NCBI RefSeq assembly: GCF_002694385.1
Contig: NZ_NZMB01000010.1
Coordinates: forward strand, 63,156-127,155
Source: Sneathiella sp.
Lineage (GTDB): Bacteria > Pseudomonadota > Alphaproteobacteria > Sneathiellales > Sneathiellaceae
Length of the DNA: 64,000 nucleotides
Direction: 5' to 3'
The notes below the pieces were generated by a model that was given only the letters and a program-made list of their open reading frames with translations, did not search any database and was not told the origin of the DNA. The translations under genes were made by a program, and so were the position numbers. Positions 52,738 to 62,226 of the stretch are shown in pieces (within the stretch, counting starts at the first letter, position 1; each line of letters begins with the position of its first letter).

Positions 52738-53976
52738 TTATCCCGTCTTAAGCCATAGAAGATTGAGTCCGTTCAGCATTTTATAGACCGGCGCAAAACG
52801 GGCGCGAAACGTCGGCCAGCTTAGGGAAAGGCTGGCCTGAATGTCGCGCAAACTCCGTTTGCCGTCAAGCAGGCGGACAAATTCCGGGCTGTGTTCGGGA
52901 ATGTCTATCCGGGTGGCAACGGAATCAAAATTCACCGTCAGAACCGTCTTGCCCATGAGCGCCCGCGCGAGTGGCTCCGCCTTTCCCTCTTTCAGGATGG
53001 GAATCATCTGCGGATCGAAGGCGGCAACACCCGGCGCCGTCCCCGTCTTTTTGCGGATATAGAAGCTGTGCGTCTTGATTGTGCCTGCAAGGTTTTCCGC
53101 GAGCGCGGCCCGGTCCGCGTCGTCAAGCTCGCGGGCACGCTTGCGAAGCTCCTTGTCTTTCAGGTAAGTCTCCGGCTCATAGCGCACGGGCTCGATAAAG
53201 CCGAGAAGCGCCATCCCGGCGCTGTCCAGCAGCTCGATAATTTCCGGTACGAGATATGCCCGATCCCGCGGATGCAGCAGCAGATCATACAGCGCCGCAT
53301 CCTCTCCCAGCTTGTGATCGCCCAGCATGGGGTTGCGGTTAAACCAGTGACTTGGCGGCAGCTCTTTCAATAGATCCTTGGCAAGCGTGACCTGATCCGC
53401 CGTACCATCCCCGCCGGTCAAGGCCTTCAAGGCATTCTGCACCGGGTAAACCCCGCTCCGTCCGAGAGTTGCATACAGCATCAGCCCCATGCCGCCTTCC
53501 GGCTTCAGAACGGCCGCAAGGGCGGCAAGCCCCGCCTCCGGTTCCTCCAGATGATGCAGAACCCCGCAGCAATCGATATAGTCAAAGGGGCCAATACCCA
53601 TATCCGTCAGATCAAGCAGGGAACCGGTCAGGAAGTTGATATTCCGAAGGTCCCGCGCCTCGGCCCGCGCTTCCGCCACTTTACGGCTGGCGGTAGAAAG
53701 ATCGAGATAGGTGACACGGCCCGCCTCTCCCCGATCCGCAAGATGCTGCGCCAGCATGATGGCGGCATCGCCCGTCCCACCACCGGCAACAAGCGCATGA
53801 AAGGGCGCGGAAAAATCCCGCGCCCCGGCAAAAAGATAGTGGTTCAGCTCATCCAGATGGCTCGGGCTACCTTCAATCAGGCGGCTTTTTTCATCCCTGG
53901 GATCACGAGGGGGATAGGGAAAATCCTCATACTGGCGTTTGACCGCCCGGTCACGCCCCCCTCGTCCCCTGGCCAT
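52738..53976 (-). CDS. class I SAM-dependent methyltransferase with C-terminal extension
   Basis: A 412-residue protein. A SAM-binding domain is at about 60-165 (LVAGGGTGDAAIMLAQ, YLDLS, CCGVLHHLEEP). Before it is the motif QYEDFPYPPRDP (about 15-26), which marks a group of uncharacterised methylases. The last 90 residues (from about 320) look like a winged-helix or PqqD-like domain (LLDGKRSLRDIQASLSLSW). Substrate unknown. It begins 7 bp after the quinone oxidoreductase, so the two are co-transcribed. Confidence 0.82.
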   Translation of the reverse strand: MARGRGGRDRAVKRQYEDFPYPPRDPRDEKSRLIEGSPSHLDELNHYLFAGARDFSAPFHALVAGGGTGDAAIMLAQHLADRGEAGRVTYLDLSTASRKVAEARAEARDLRNINFLTGSLLDLTDMGIGPFDYIDCCGVLHHLEEPEAGLAALAAVLKPEGGMGLMLYATLGRSGVYPVQNALKALTGGDGTADQVTLAKDLLKELPPSHWFNRNPMLGDHKLGEDAALYDLLLHPRDRAYLVPEIIELLDSAGMALLGFIEPVRYEPETYLKDKELRKRARELDDADRAALAENLAGTIKTHSFYIRKKTGTAPGVAAFDPQMIPILKEGKAEPLARALMGKTVLTVNFDSVATRIDIPEHSPEFVRLLDGKRSLRDIQASLSLSWPTFRARFAPVYKMLNGLNLLWLKTG

Positions 53977-53983
53977 CCGGCTG

Positions 53984-54964
53984 TCAGTCCTTAACCGTGA
54001 TGATGACTTTACCCGTGCTCTTGCGCGACAGCAGCGCCTTCATCGCCTCCGCGCCTTTTTCAAGCGGGAAATGCATGGAGACATGCGGCTTCAGCTTCCC
54101 CTCCTTCACCATGTCCAGCATGGTGATGAAGTTGGCGCGGTTCTTTTCCGGATAGCGGCGGGTCCACTCGCCCCAGAACACGCCGATGACGGAACAGCCC
54201 TTCAGAAGCACCAGATTGGTTTTCAATTCCGCGATCCGGCCGGAGGCAAAACCGATCACCAGCAGACGGCCATCCCAGTTGATGCAGCGCATGGACTGGT
54301 CAAACGCATCGCCGCCAACGGCATCATAAATCACATCGGCGCCCTTATCGCCGGTGAGTTCCTTGACCCGGTCGCGGATATTCTCTTTTGAATAGTTGAT
54401 GACATGATCGGCGCCATACTGGCGGACGATATCCATTTTCTCGTCCGATCCGACCGTGCCGATCACCGTCGCGCCGAGGGCCTTGCCGAGTTCAACGGCA
54501 TTCAGCCCGACGCCGCCCGCCGCGCCATGCACCAGCAGCACTTCCCCCGGCTGCAACCGTCCGCGATCCACCAGCCCGTGATAGGTGGTGCCATAGGTGA
54601 CCGGGAAACCGGCGGCCTGATCATAGGGCATGTTATCCGGGATTTTGTAGGTGTTCTGCGCCGGGGCGAGCACATATTCGGCAAACCCGCCAACCCCGTG
54701 ATTGGCCATCACCCGGTCGCCCACGGCGATATCGGTGACCCCTTCGCCCACTTCGGTCACGATGCCGGAAGATTCCATCCCCGGTGAAAAGGGAAAGGGC
54801 GGCTTGAACTGGTATTTACCGGCGACCATCAGGGTATCGGGGAAGTTGAGACCGACGGAATGCACCTCGATCTTGACCATGCCCTTTGTCACCTTTGGTT
54901 CCGGTACATCCTCCATCACGAGGATATCGGGATCGCCAAATTCCTTACAAACCAGTGCTTTCAT
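53984..54964 (-). CDS. NADPH:quinone oxidoreductase family protein
   Basis: A 326-residue medium-chain dehydrogenase/reductase of the quinone oxidoreductase type, lacking the zinc cysteines of alcohol dehydrogenases. The NADPH motif is VHGAAGGVGLNAVELGK near 143-159, and the N-terminal GLNFPDTLMVAGKYQ is typical. It would reduce quinones or enone substrates. I chose the ATG at 54964 with AGGA upstream rather than the one at 54982. It leads a pair with the methyltransferase. Confidence 0.92.
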   Translation of the reverse strand: MKALVCKEFGDPDILVMEDVPEPKVTKGMVKIEVHSVGLNFPDTLMVAGKYQFKPPFPFSPGMESSGIVTEVGEGVTDIAVGDRVMANHGVGGFAEYVLAPAQNTYKIPDNMPYDQAAGFPVTYGTTYHGLVDRGRLQPGEVLLVHGAAGGVGLNAVELGKALGATVIGTVGSDEKMDIVRQYGADHVINYSKENIRDRVKELTGDKGADVIYDAVGGDAFDQSMRCINWDGRLLVIGFASGRIAELKTNLVLLKGCSVIGVFWGEWTRRYPEKNRANFITMLDMVKEGKLKPHVSMHFPLEKGAEAMKALLSRKSTGKVIITVKD

Positions 54965-55043
54965 GTTTTCCTGTCCTGTCACATATTATTATTCTGGATC
55001 GTCTGATTGCTGCCCACAAACTAACCCCGATCAAAAGCCGAGG

Positions 55044-56090
55044 TCAATCACCGACGCCCGTCCGGGGCGGAATTACCGCCCGGACATGCCCAACCACCCG
55101 GTTATTGCGGTTATGCAACTCGGGGCGGACATACGGATCAATCGCCCGGTGAATCTCTTCATCCAGAACGCCAAGCTCATCCAGAAGGGCGCCGAGCGCC
55201 GCCTCCGCCGCGCGGGTCGTGCCGTCCAGCGCCTTGATGGCCACGCCGAGCCCGGCGTCCGGCAGGGCGGCGAGATACACCGCCTCCGCCCCGACCTTGG
55301 CAATCACCCGCCCCTTCGCCGCGCGGTTGATCGCGGTGCACAGCCGGTCGGAACCGGCAATCATTTCCGGATGGGCCGCAATTGCCTTTTGCAGCCGCAG
55401 GCAGGCCGCCGCGCGGTCTGCCCCAAGTTTTGCAGGATCGGCGAAACGGGCAATCGCCGTCGCGGCCTTATCCAGCGGGATGCCGATTGTGGGGGTGGAG
55501 CATCCATCAATGCCGACCGGGGCCCTGGAAAGATCGAGGCCGGTGAAATCTTCAAGCACCCGGACAATGCGTTGCTGCACCGGATGATCGAACGAGATAT
55601 AGCCTTTCACCCCCTCCTGCAAATGCAGGGCGGTGCAGAGGAAACCCGTATGCTTGCCCGAACAGTTGTTATGCGCGGCGGTGGGTTTCTTCCCTTCGGC
55701 GGCGAGCGCCCGCGCGGCGGCGTCATACGTCGGCCAGTGGCTGCCGCATTCAAGATCGCCAATCCCGAGACCCATCCGCGCCAGCCAGCCGGTTACCGCC
55801 GCCACATGGATCGGCTCCCCCGTATGGGAGGCGCAGGCAAGCGACAGCTCCTTCGCGGAGACATTGAAGGCGTCCGCCGCCCCGCTTTCAATCAGCGGCA
55901 GCGCCTGCAACGGCTTGATGGCCGAGCGGAGATAAACCGGGCTTTCGACATCTCCCCAGCTTCTGACCAGCCGCCCCTTGGCATCAGAAATGGCGGCAAT
56001 GACCATATGACGGCTCTCCACCATCGGGCCGCGGGTTACCTCGACAGTGAAAGGAAGGCTTGCGGTATCACGGGAGGAACGGGTATTCAT
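55044..56090 (-). CDS. L-asparaginase II family protein
   Basis: A 348-residue protein of the rhizobial-type asparaginase II family (Asparaginase_II), unrelated in fold to E. coli AnsB. Key segments are VTRGPMVESRH at the N-terminus, SLACASHTGEP near 77-87, NNCSGKHTGFL near 133-143 and DGCSTPT. In the Rhizobium etli enzyme these areas hold the serine and lysine residues used in catalysis. No signal peptide is seen, so it is cytosolic. The start at 56090 fits the family N-terminus; a frame back to 56279 overlaps the divergent SpoU gene. Confidence 0.9.
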   Translation of the reverse strand: MNTRSSRDTASLPFTVEVTRGPMVESRHMVIAAISDAKGRLVRSWGDVESPVYLRSAIKPLQALPLIESGAADAFNVSAKELSLACASHTGEPIHVAAVTGWLARMGLGIGDLECGSHWPTYDAAARALAAEGKKPTAAHNNCSGKHTGFLCTALHLQEGVKGYISFDHPVQQRIVRVLEDFTGLDLSRAPVGIDGCSTPTIGIPLDKAATAIARFADPAKLGADRAAACLRLQKAIAAHPEMIAGSDRLCTAINRAAKGRVIAKVGAEAVYLAALPDAGLGVAIKALDGTTRAAEAALGALLDELGVLDEEIHRAIDPYVRPELHNRNNRVVGHVRAVIPPRTGVGD

Positions 56091-56163
56091 GGCATCCGGA
56101 TCATGTCGCTGTTGGAAACAAGATGGCTTTTTACCAGCAAACAGGTCAGGAGAGTAGGATATT

Positions 56164-56703
56164 ATGACAATTTCCCGTGGATATTTCGGGGTCGGCGTTG
56201 AGGGAATCAGCAAGCCGATGAACGCCGGCAATCTTTTCCGCACGGCCCATGCCTTCGGCGCCAGCTTCGTTTTCACCATCGGCGCGGATTATTCCGTGCG
56301 CCGCGCCCGCTCCGACACTTCCGTCGCGCCAAAGAATATCCCCTGGTATGACCATGACACGATAGACGACATGCTGCTGCCCAAGGGATGCAAGATCGTC
56401 GGCGTGGAACTTCTGGACGAAGCGACGGACCTGCCAAGTTTCTTTCACCCCATCAATGCGGCCTATGTATTGGGGCGTGAACGCGGCTCCCTCTCCCCCG
56501 CGATGCAGGAAAAGTGCGATTATTTCATCAAAATTCCGACAAAGTTCTGTCTCAATGTTGCAACCGCAGGGGCAATTGTTATGTATGACAGGGTTGTTTC
56601 TCACGGACGGTTTGCCCGGCGCCCGACAAACGGGCTTGGCGCGGCGGAACCCGTGAAGCCCCATATTCAGGGCGCGCCCAAGAAACGGCGGGCGCAGATT
56701 TGA
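56164..56703 (+). CDS. SpoU/TrmH family RNA methyltransferase
   Basis: A 179-residue SPOUT-fold RNA 2'-O-methylase. Motif 1 is NAGNLFRTAHAFGA near 21-34 with the catalytic Arg, motif 2 is YVLGRERGSLS near 99-109 and motif 3 is LNVATAGAIVMYDR near 129-142. The length and compact form resemble TrmL, but family members differ in target and this one keeps a 35-residue basic tail (HGRFARRPTNG to KKRRAQI). GGAG and AGG precede the ATG. Which nucleotide it modifies is unknown. Confidence 0.9.
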   Translation: MTISRGYFGVGVEGISKPMNAGNLFRTAHAFGASFVFTIGADYSVRRARSDTSVAPKNIPWYDHDTIDDMLLPKGCKIVGVELLDEATDLPSFFHPINAAYVLGRERGSLSPAMQEKCDYFIKIPTKFCLNVATAGAIVMYDRVVSHGRFARRPTNGLGAAEPVKPHIQGAPKKRRAQI

Positions 56704-56804
56704 TGACGCGCAAATAAAAGCAGGTTGAGTAAATGTTCCCGATTAAACAAAATTTGAACAAGCCCGGGCTGGAAAAAGCGGTCCGGGGCGGTTATGCTTT
56801 GTCC

Positions 56805-57323
56805 ATGAGCAAGTTGGCATCCCTTTTGTTTCTGATGACGGCCCTTTCGCTGGGTCTGCCCGGCCCGGCCCACGCGCAGCAATCGGAGCCGCGGGCCCTC
56901 GGCAGCTTTACCGACTGGCTGGCCTATAGCTGGATCGAAAATGGCAATAAAGTCTGCTACATGCTGTCCCGGCCGCTCAAATCCACGCCGCAGAATGTGA
57001 AACGCGGTGATATATATATTATGATCGCCTATCGGCCGCAGTCCAGCTCCAAGGAAGAGGTGAGCCATGTCGCCGGTTATCCGTTCAAGGACCAGTCAAC
57101 GGTGGAGGCCATGATCGGCAATGCGAAATTCCTGCTGGCGACCAATGGCGAGGTTGCATGGGTCCCGGAAGGGGAAAGCGATGCGAAGCTGATCAACGCC
57201 ATGCGCGGCGGATCGAGCATGGTCGTCCGGGGCACCTCAAGCCGCGGCACCCTGACAGTCGATACCTATTCCCTGCAAGGCTTCACCGCCGCCCATCAGC
57301 AGATTAGAAAAAGCTGTACTTGA
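56805..57323 (+). CDS. invasion-associated locus B (IalB) family protein
   Basis: A 172-residue secreted protein with a signal peptide (cut after PAHA near residue 22) and an IalB domain. IalB proteins were named in Bartonella but are common in non-pathogenic Alphaproteobacteria, where their role is unknown. The domain starts FTDWLAYSW and includes KVCYMLSRP, DIYIMIAYRP and VRGTSSRGTLTVDTYSLQGFTAA. I chose the ATG at 56805, which starts the signal peptide; one at 56733 is possible, with a weak GGTTGAG site, but adds 24 residues before the hydrophobic core. Confidence 0.88.
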   Translation: MSKLASLLFLMTALSLGLPGPAHAQQSEPRALGSFTDWLAYSWIENGNKVCYMLSRPLKSTPQNVKRGDIYIMIAYRPQSSSKEEVSHVAGYPFKDQSTVEAMIGNAKFLLATNGEVAWVPEGESDAKLINAMRGGSSMVVRGTSSRGTLTVDTYSLQGFTAAHQQIRKSCT

Positions 57324-57370
57324 CCGGCTGTACAAGAGTATAAGCCGCTTTTTAACCTGAAGTGAAAGCC

Positions 57371-58537
57371 ATGGAACATCTGATTCCCGACGTCGATGCC
57401 ATTGACCGGCAGCCGGAGTTGCTCGCCATCCGCAAGAGCCTGATCGGCCTTGACCGGACCGAGATTGCGGCTGCCCTGATGGAGGCGGGCGTCGATGCCA
57501 AGGCGGCCAAGATGCGCGCCCGGCAGCTTTTTCACTGGCTGTATTACCGCGGCGCCAGCAACTTCGAGGATATGACCTCGATCTCCAAGGACATGCGTGC
57601 CTGGCTGCCCGCGCATTTCACGGCGGACCGGCCGGAAATCACCTCGCTGCTTGAATCAACCGACGGCACCCGCAAATGGCTGGTGAAATTCCCGGACGGG
57701 CAGGAAGTCGAATCCGTGCATATCCCCGAGGAAGACCGCGGCGCGCTCTGTGTTTCCAGCCAGGTCGGCTGCACCCTCACCTGTAGCTTCTGCCATACGG
57801 GCACCATGAAGCTGGTGCGCAACCTGACGGCGGGCGAAATCATCGCCCAGATGCTGGTGGCGCGCGATACCATCAATGAATGGCCGAGCCCGAAGGGCGA
57901 GCGGATGATCTCCAACATTGTCATGATGGGCATGGGGGAGCCACTGCTGAACTATGACAATGTGGCGAAGGCGCTGAAGATTATCATGGACGGCGAAGGC
58001 ATTTCCCTTTCCAAACGGCGGATCACCCTTTCAACATCGGGTGTTGTGCCGAAAATCCGCCAGTGCGGTGAGGAACTCGGCGTCAATCTCGCCATTTCGC
58101 TGCATGCGGTTAATGACGATGTGCGCGACATTCTGGTGCCCATCAACAAGCGCTACCCGATCAAGGAACTGCTCAAAGCCTGCAAGGAGTATCCGGCCAG
58201 CAACAATGCCCGGCGGATTACCTTCGAATATGTCATGCTGGACGGGGTGAATGACAGCCCGGCCGATGCGCGGGAGCTGGTGCGGCTGCTGAAAGACATT
58301 CCGGCGAAGGTCAATCTGATCCCCTTCAACCCCTGGCCCGGCACCAATTACATCTGCAGCAGCAACAACGCCATGCACCGCTTCGCCAAGATCGTCAATG
58401 ATGCGGGCTATTCCTCCCCCATCCGGGTGCCGCGCGGGCGGGACATCATGGCGGCCTGCGGGCAGCTCAAATCCGCGAGCAAGAAACTCACCGCCGCAGA
58501 ACGGCGGGCGGAAAACCCGGCATCCCCCGCCCTCTGA
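57371..58537 (+). CDS. rlmN: dual-specificity RNA methyltransferase RlmN (radical SAM)
   Basis: A 388-residue radical SAM enzyme that methylates C2 of adenine 2503 in 23S rRNA and adenine 37 in some tRNAs. The iron-sulfur motif is [11 protein letters not shown] (CxxxCxxC), and the other catalytic cysteines lie near the C-terminal [18 protein letters not shown] and in the second domain. The N-terminal [11 protein letters not shown] block is typical. I chose the ATG at 57371 over an earlier GTG three codons upstream. It abuts the convergent GNAT gene. Confidence 0.96.
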   Translation: MEHLIPDVDAIDRQPELLAIRKSLIGLDRTEIAAALMEAGVDAKAAKMRARQLFHWLYYRGASNFEDMTSISKDMRAWLPAHFTADRPEITSLLESTDGTRKWLVKFPDGQEVESVHIPEEDRGALCVSSQVGCTLTCSFCHTGTMKLVRNLTAGEIIAQMLVARDTINEWPSPKGERMISNIVMMGMGEPLLNYDNVAKALKIIMDGEGISLSKRRITLSTSGVVPKIRQCGEELGVNLAISLHAVNDDVRDILVPINKRYPIKELLKACKEYPASNNARRITFEYVMLDGVNDSPADARELVRLLKDIPAKVNLIPFNPWPGTNYICSSNNAMHRFAKIVNDAGYSSPIRVPRGRDIMAACGQLKSASKKLTAAERRAENPASPAL

Positions 58538-59008
58538 TCATAACTCAATTTCCATGACAATGGCTGTCGGACGATCATAGCCGGTGTGGGCGGTCGTCCC
58601 GGTCTGGCGGAACCCCTGCCGCCGGAAGAAATCATGCACTTCGGAGAGTTCCACACGGGATTCGAGCATGATCCGCCTCTTGGCCCTTGACCGGCAATGG
58701 GAGAGGGCATGATCGACCAGCGCCCTGCCAATCCCCGATTGCTGCGCCGCCGGGTCAACGGCCAGCTTGCCAAGATACATTGTCTCACCCAGATCGCGCA
58801 GGAACACGCAGCCGATCAGCCGGCCCTCCTCATAGGCCAGCAGCAGCGTTTCCGCCTGCGCCTTCTCGGCAATCGTCTGCTCATCCAGCAGCCGCAGGGA
58901 GGACGGCGGATCAATGCGCGCCTCCATATAGGCGAAGGCGTGCCGGATCAGCGCCAGAAGCTGCGGCCAGTCATCAAATTTTTCGTCCCTGATTGCAATA
59001 TCAACCAC
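58538..59008 (-). CDS. GNAT family N-acetyltransferase
   Basis: A 156-residue acetyltransferase of the GNAT fold. The acetyl-CoA loop is QSGIGRALVDHAL near 91-103, preceded by MYLGKLAVDPAAQ. The start is a GTG at 59008 with AAGGGAAG at the right distance. It is 34 bp after the BenE-like gene on the same strand, so the two form a unit. Acceptor unknown. Confidence 0.88.
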   Translation of the reverse strand: MVDIAIRDEKFDDWPQLLALIRHAFAYMEARIDPPSSLRLLDEQTIAEKAQAETLLLAYEEGRLIGCVFLRDLGETMYLGKLAVDPAAQQSGIGRALVDHALSHCRSRAKRRIMLESRVELSEVHDFFRRQGFRQTGTTAHTGYDRPTAIVMEIEL

Positions 59009-59042
59009 AGATGCTTCCCTTGTCCGGTGATGGCATGGATTT

Positions 59043-60215
59043 TCACCCCTTTGCCCGCGACGTAAAGCGTTTTCGAAACAGATAGGCGATCATGCCGATC
59101 ACCAGTCCCCAGAAGGGTGCACCGATGGACAGCAGCGTCATGCCCGAGGCAGTCACGGCGAAGGTGAGGATGGCGGCATCGCGCTCCGCCTCATCGCGCA
59201 GCGCCGCGTCAAGGCTGTTCGCTATGGTGGTGAGCAGCGCAAGACCCGCAATCGCCATGACGAGGGACGCCGGAAAGGCAATGAACAGCGCCGTCAGGGC
59301 CGCGCCGAACAGCCCTGCAAGGCAATAGAAGAACGCCGCCCAGATCACCGCCGGATAGCGTTTTGCCGGATCCGGATGCACCTCCGGGCTCATACAAAGG
59401 GCCGCCGTGATGGCCGCCAGATTGAAGGCAAAGCCGCCGAAGGGGGCCAGCACCAGCCCGGTAAAGCCGGACCAGCCGATCAGCGGCGATGCGGGCACGT
59501 CATATCCATGGGTGCGCAGCGCCGCGATCCCCGGCACATTCTGCGAGGCCATGGTGACGATGAACAGCGGGATACCGACGCCGATCAGCGTTGCGATGTC
59601 AAATGTCGGAAAAGTGAAAACCGGCATGGTGAGGGAGAAATCCCCCGCAAACGGTTTCATCTGGCCCGTCGCGGCGGCCAGGATGATCCCGACCAGAAAG
59701 GTCAGCGGGATGACATAGCGGGGGACAAACTGCTTCGTCAGCAGATAGGTCACGACCATCAGCCCGACCATCAGCACATCCGACTGCAGGGCAACAAAGG
59801 CATCAAGGCCGAAACGCAGCAACACCGCCGCCAGCAGGGCCGCCGCCAGGGATTGCGGCACAAAAGCCATGATCTTCTGAAACAGCCCGGTCACCCCGCT
59901 CAAGGTCAGCAGCAGGGAGCAGAACAGAAAAGCGCCGATGGCGTCACTCATCGGCACCCCCGGCAGGCTGGTCACCAGCAGCGCCGCGCCAGGCGTTGAC
60001 CAGGCGATCAGCACCGGCTGCCGGTAGCGCAGCGTCAGGGCCAGGCTGCTCACCCCCATACCGATGCCGAGCGCCCACAGCCAGGAGCCAATCTCAGCCG
60101 GGCTGGCCCCCGCTGCATTGGCCGCCTGAAAAATGATCGCACCGGCCCCCGCATAGCCGACAAGCACCGCAACAAACCCCGTCAGAACATATCCGGGGGA
60201 GAAAAAGCGCAGCAT
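59043..60215 (-). CDS. BenE family benzoate/H+ symporter-like membrane protein
   Basis: A 390-residue membrane protein with about twelve segments, of the BenE branch of the NCS2-type fold. BenE takes up benzoate in Acinetobacter, but the substrate here is not certain. Typical stretches are FRQPVLIAWSTPGAALL-like (QPVLIAWSTPGAALL near 65-79) and APFGGFAFNLAAITAALC. AAGGGA precedes the ATG. It is divergent from the XRE-cupin regulator, and two exact repeats of an operator-like site lie between them. The next gene downstream is a GNAT acetyltransferase. Confidence 0.9.
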   Translation of the reverse strand: MLRFFSPGYVLTGFVAVLVGYAGAGAIIFQAANAAGASPAEIGSWLWALGIGMGVSSLALTLRYRQPVLIAWSTPGAALLVTSLPGVPMSDAIGAFLFCSLLLTLSGVTGLFQKIMAFVPQSLAAALLAAVLLRFGLDAFVALQSDVLMVGLMVVTYLLTKQFVPRYVIPLTFLVGIILAAATGQMKPFAGDFSLTMPVFTFPTFDIATLIGVGIPLFIVTMASQNVPGIAALRTHGYDVPASPLIGWSGFTGLVLAPFGGFAFNLAAITAALCMSPEVHPDPAKRYPAVIWAAFFYCLAGLFGAALTALFIAFPASLVMAIAGLALLTTIANSLDAALRDEAERDAAILTFAVTASGMTLLSIGAPFWGLVIGMIAYLFRKRFTSRAKG

Positions 60216-60237
60216 TTGATCTGTTCCCTTCCGCTTT

Positions 60238-60255
60238 TATACGTTATAACGCACA
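60238..60255. promoter_or_regulatory. operator-like repeat, copy 1
   Basis: TATACGTTATAACGCACA, containing the perfect 10-bp palindrome CGTTATAACG. The same 18 bases recur at 60274-60291. It is about 23 bp upstream of the benE start and probably binds the XRE-cupin regulator encoded next to it. Confidence 0.8.
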
Positions 60256-60273
60256 GGCGGTGACGCTAACAGA

Positions 60274-60291
60274 TATACGTTATAACGCACA
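60274..60291. promoter_or_regulatory. operator-like repeat, copy 2
   Basis: An exact second copy of the 18-bp repeat, starting 36 bp after the first, with the same CGTTATAACG core. It lies about 20 bp before the regulator's ATG, overlapping the region where its promoter should be. The two copies fit autoregulation and control of benE. Confidence 0.8.
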
Positions 60292-60311
60292 AGCACAAAT
60301 TCGGAGCCTGA

Positions 60312-60878
60312 ATGCAGAATCTGAAAGACCATCTTGCAAAGACATTGAAAGACCTGCGGAAATCGCGCGGCTGGAGCCTTGACGCGGCGGCGGCGGCAAC
60401 CGGCGTCAGCAAGGCGATGCTGGGGCAGATTGAACGCGGCGAATCAAGCCCGACGACGGCTGTCCTGTGGAAGCTGGCGACGGGGTTTCAGGTCTCTGTC
60501 TCCTCCCTCATGGAGCCACTGCCGGAACTGGTCGCGGAAACCCTGATCCGCGATGCCGGGACAATCCGCAATATCCCCGGCGACAAGGGCATGGCGGTGG
60601 CCCCCCTCTTCCCGTTTGAGGCGCGGTTCGGCTTTGACCTGATGGAGCTGACTTTCCTGCCCGGATATGAACGGCTGTCGGAGCCGCATGAGGCGGGCGT
60701 CATTGAACATGTCACGATTATTTCCGGGGCAATGGAAATCTGCACGGAGGGGGAATGGCACCCGCTCACGGCCGGTCAGTCCATCCGCTTTCGCGGCGAC
60801 CGGCCGCATGGCTATCGCAACCGGAATGAGGAAAAGGCCGTCACCCTGTCCGTCATTCATTATCCGCACCGCGCCTGA
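60312..60878 (+). CDS. XRE-cupin transcriptional regulator
   Basis: A 188-residue regulator with an N-terminal helix-turn-helix (about 8-62: WSLDAAAAATGVSKAMLGQIERGES) and a C-terminal cupin (about 108-180: HEAGVIEHVTIISGAMEICTEG, RFRGDRPHGYRN). It is divergent from the BenE-like transporter, and two 18-bp operator-like repeats lie in the gap, so it probably controls both. GGAG precedes the ATG. The effector is unknown but could be the transported compound. Confidence 0.92.
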   Translation: MQNLKDHLAKTLKDLRKSRGWSLDAAAAATGVSKAMLGQIERGESSPTTAVLWKLATGFQVSVSSLMEPLPELVAETLIRDAGTIRNIPGDKGMAVAPLFPFEARFGFDLMELTFLPGYERLSEPHEAGVIEHVTIISGAMEICTEGEWHPLTAGQSIRFRGDRPHGYRNRNEEKAVTLSVIHYPHRA

Positions 60879-60998
60879 TTTTTGCGGAATTTAGCGGAAA
60901 TATGCGGAAAAGGGCGCTTGCGAAGGCGCGTCTTTTCGCCTAGGTTGCGCGCTGCAAATTTGCCCGAATAACAGATTCCTTAATCGAGGTTGCCTGTC

Positions 60999-62210
60999 AT
61001 GTCCCAACAAATCAAAAAAGTCGTTCTCGCCTATTCCGGCGGGCTTGATACCTCCGTTATCCTGAAATGGCTGCAGACGACCTATAACTGCGAAGTCGTT
61101 ACCTTTACCGCCGATCTCGGCCAGGGGGAGGAGTTGGAACCCGCCCGCGCCAAGGCGGAGCTGCTGGGCATCAAGGAAATCTTCATCGACGACCTGCGCG
61201 AGGAATTCGTCCGCGATTTCGTCTTCCCCATGTTCCGCGCCAATGCGGTTTATGAGGGGCAGTATCTTCTCGGCACCTCCATCGCGCGGCCGCTGATCGC
61301 CAAGCGCCAGATTGAAATCGCCCGCGAAGTCGGCGCCGATGCTGTCGCCCATGGCGCAACCGGCAAGGGCAATGATCAGGTCCGGTTCGAGCTGGGCTAT
61401 TACGCCCTCAATCCCGATATCAAGGTGATCGCGCCATGGCGGGAATGGAACCTCAATTCACGCACCAAACTGATTGAATTTGCCGAGAAGAACCAGATTC
61501 CGATCCCGAAGGACAAGCGGGGCGAGGCTCCCTTCTCCGTTGACGCCAACCTGCTGCATATCTCGGCGGAGGGCAAGGCCCTCGAAGATCCGTGGGAGGA
61601 AGCGGGCGAATATGTCTATTCCCGCACCGTCGCGCCGGAGGATGCCCCGAACACCCCGACCTATATCGAAATTGAATATGAGAAAGGCGATCCCGTCGCC
61701 GTTGACGGCAAGCGGATGAGCCCCGCCGAACTGCTGACCGCGCTCAACAAGCTCGCGGGCGATAACGGCATTGGCCGTCTTGATCTGGTGGAAGGCCGCT
61801 TTGTCGGCATGAAATCCCGCGGCATTTACGAGACACCGGGCGGCACCATCATGCTGGAGGCGCATCGCGGCATTGAACAGATTACGCTGGATCGCGGCGC
61901 CATGCATCTGAAAGACGACATCATGCCCCGCTATGCGGAGCTGATCTATAACGGTCTGTGGTTCTCACCGGAACGGTTGATGCTTCAGGCGCTCATCGAC
62001 AAGAGCCAGGAAAAGGTCACCGGCACGGTGCGGCTCAAGCTCTATAAGGGCCGGGTCAGCGTTGTCGGCCGCAAGAGCCCCTATTCGCTTTACTCGATGG
62101 AACATGTCACCTTCGAAGAAGATACCGTTTATGACCAGCGCGATGCGGAAGGCTTCATCAAGCTGAACGCCCTGCGCCTGCGCCTCCTGCACCGGCAGAA
62201 GGGCGAATAA
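60999..62210 (+). CDS. argG: argininosuccinate synthase
   Basis: A 403-residue ATP-dependent enzyme of arginine synthesis, joining citrulline and aspartate. The PP-loop motif [15 protein letters not shown] is at about 11-25, and [17 protein letters not shown] near 117-133 holds the citrulline-site and ATP-site residues. The length is standard. I chose the ATG at 60999, preceded by GAGG; a TTG three codons upstream is less likely. It stands alone on the plus strand, with no arg neighbour. No terminator is evident in the 16-bp gap before the convergent gene. Confidence 0.97.
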   Translation: MSQQIKKVVLAYSGGLDTSVILKWLQTTYNCEVVTFTADLGQGEELEPARAKAELLGIKEIFIDDLREEFVRDFVFPMFRANAVYEGQYLLGTSIARPLIAKRQIEIAREVGADAVAHGATGKGNDQVRFELGYYALNPDIKVIAPWREWNLNSRTKLIEFAEKNQIPIPKDKRGEAPFSVDANLLHISAEGKALEDPWEEAGEYVYSRTVAPEDAPNTPTYIEIEYEKGDPVAVDGKRMSPAELLTALNKLAGDNGIGRLDLVEGRFVGMKSRGIYETPGGTIMLEAHRGIEQITLDRGAMHLKDDIMPRYAELIYNGLWFSPERLMLQALIDKSQEKVTGTVRLKLYKGRVSVVGRKSPYSLYSMEHVTFEEDTVYDQRDAEGFIKLNALRLRLLHRQKGE

Positions 62211-62226
62211 TCCGCCAATGAGGTGA

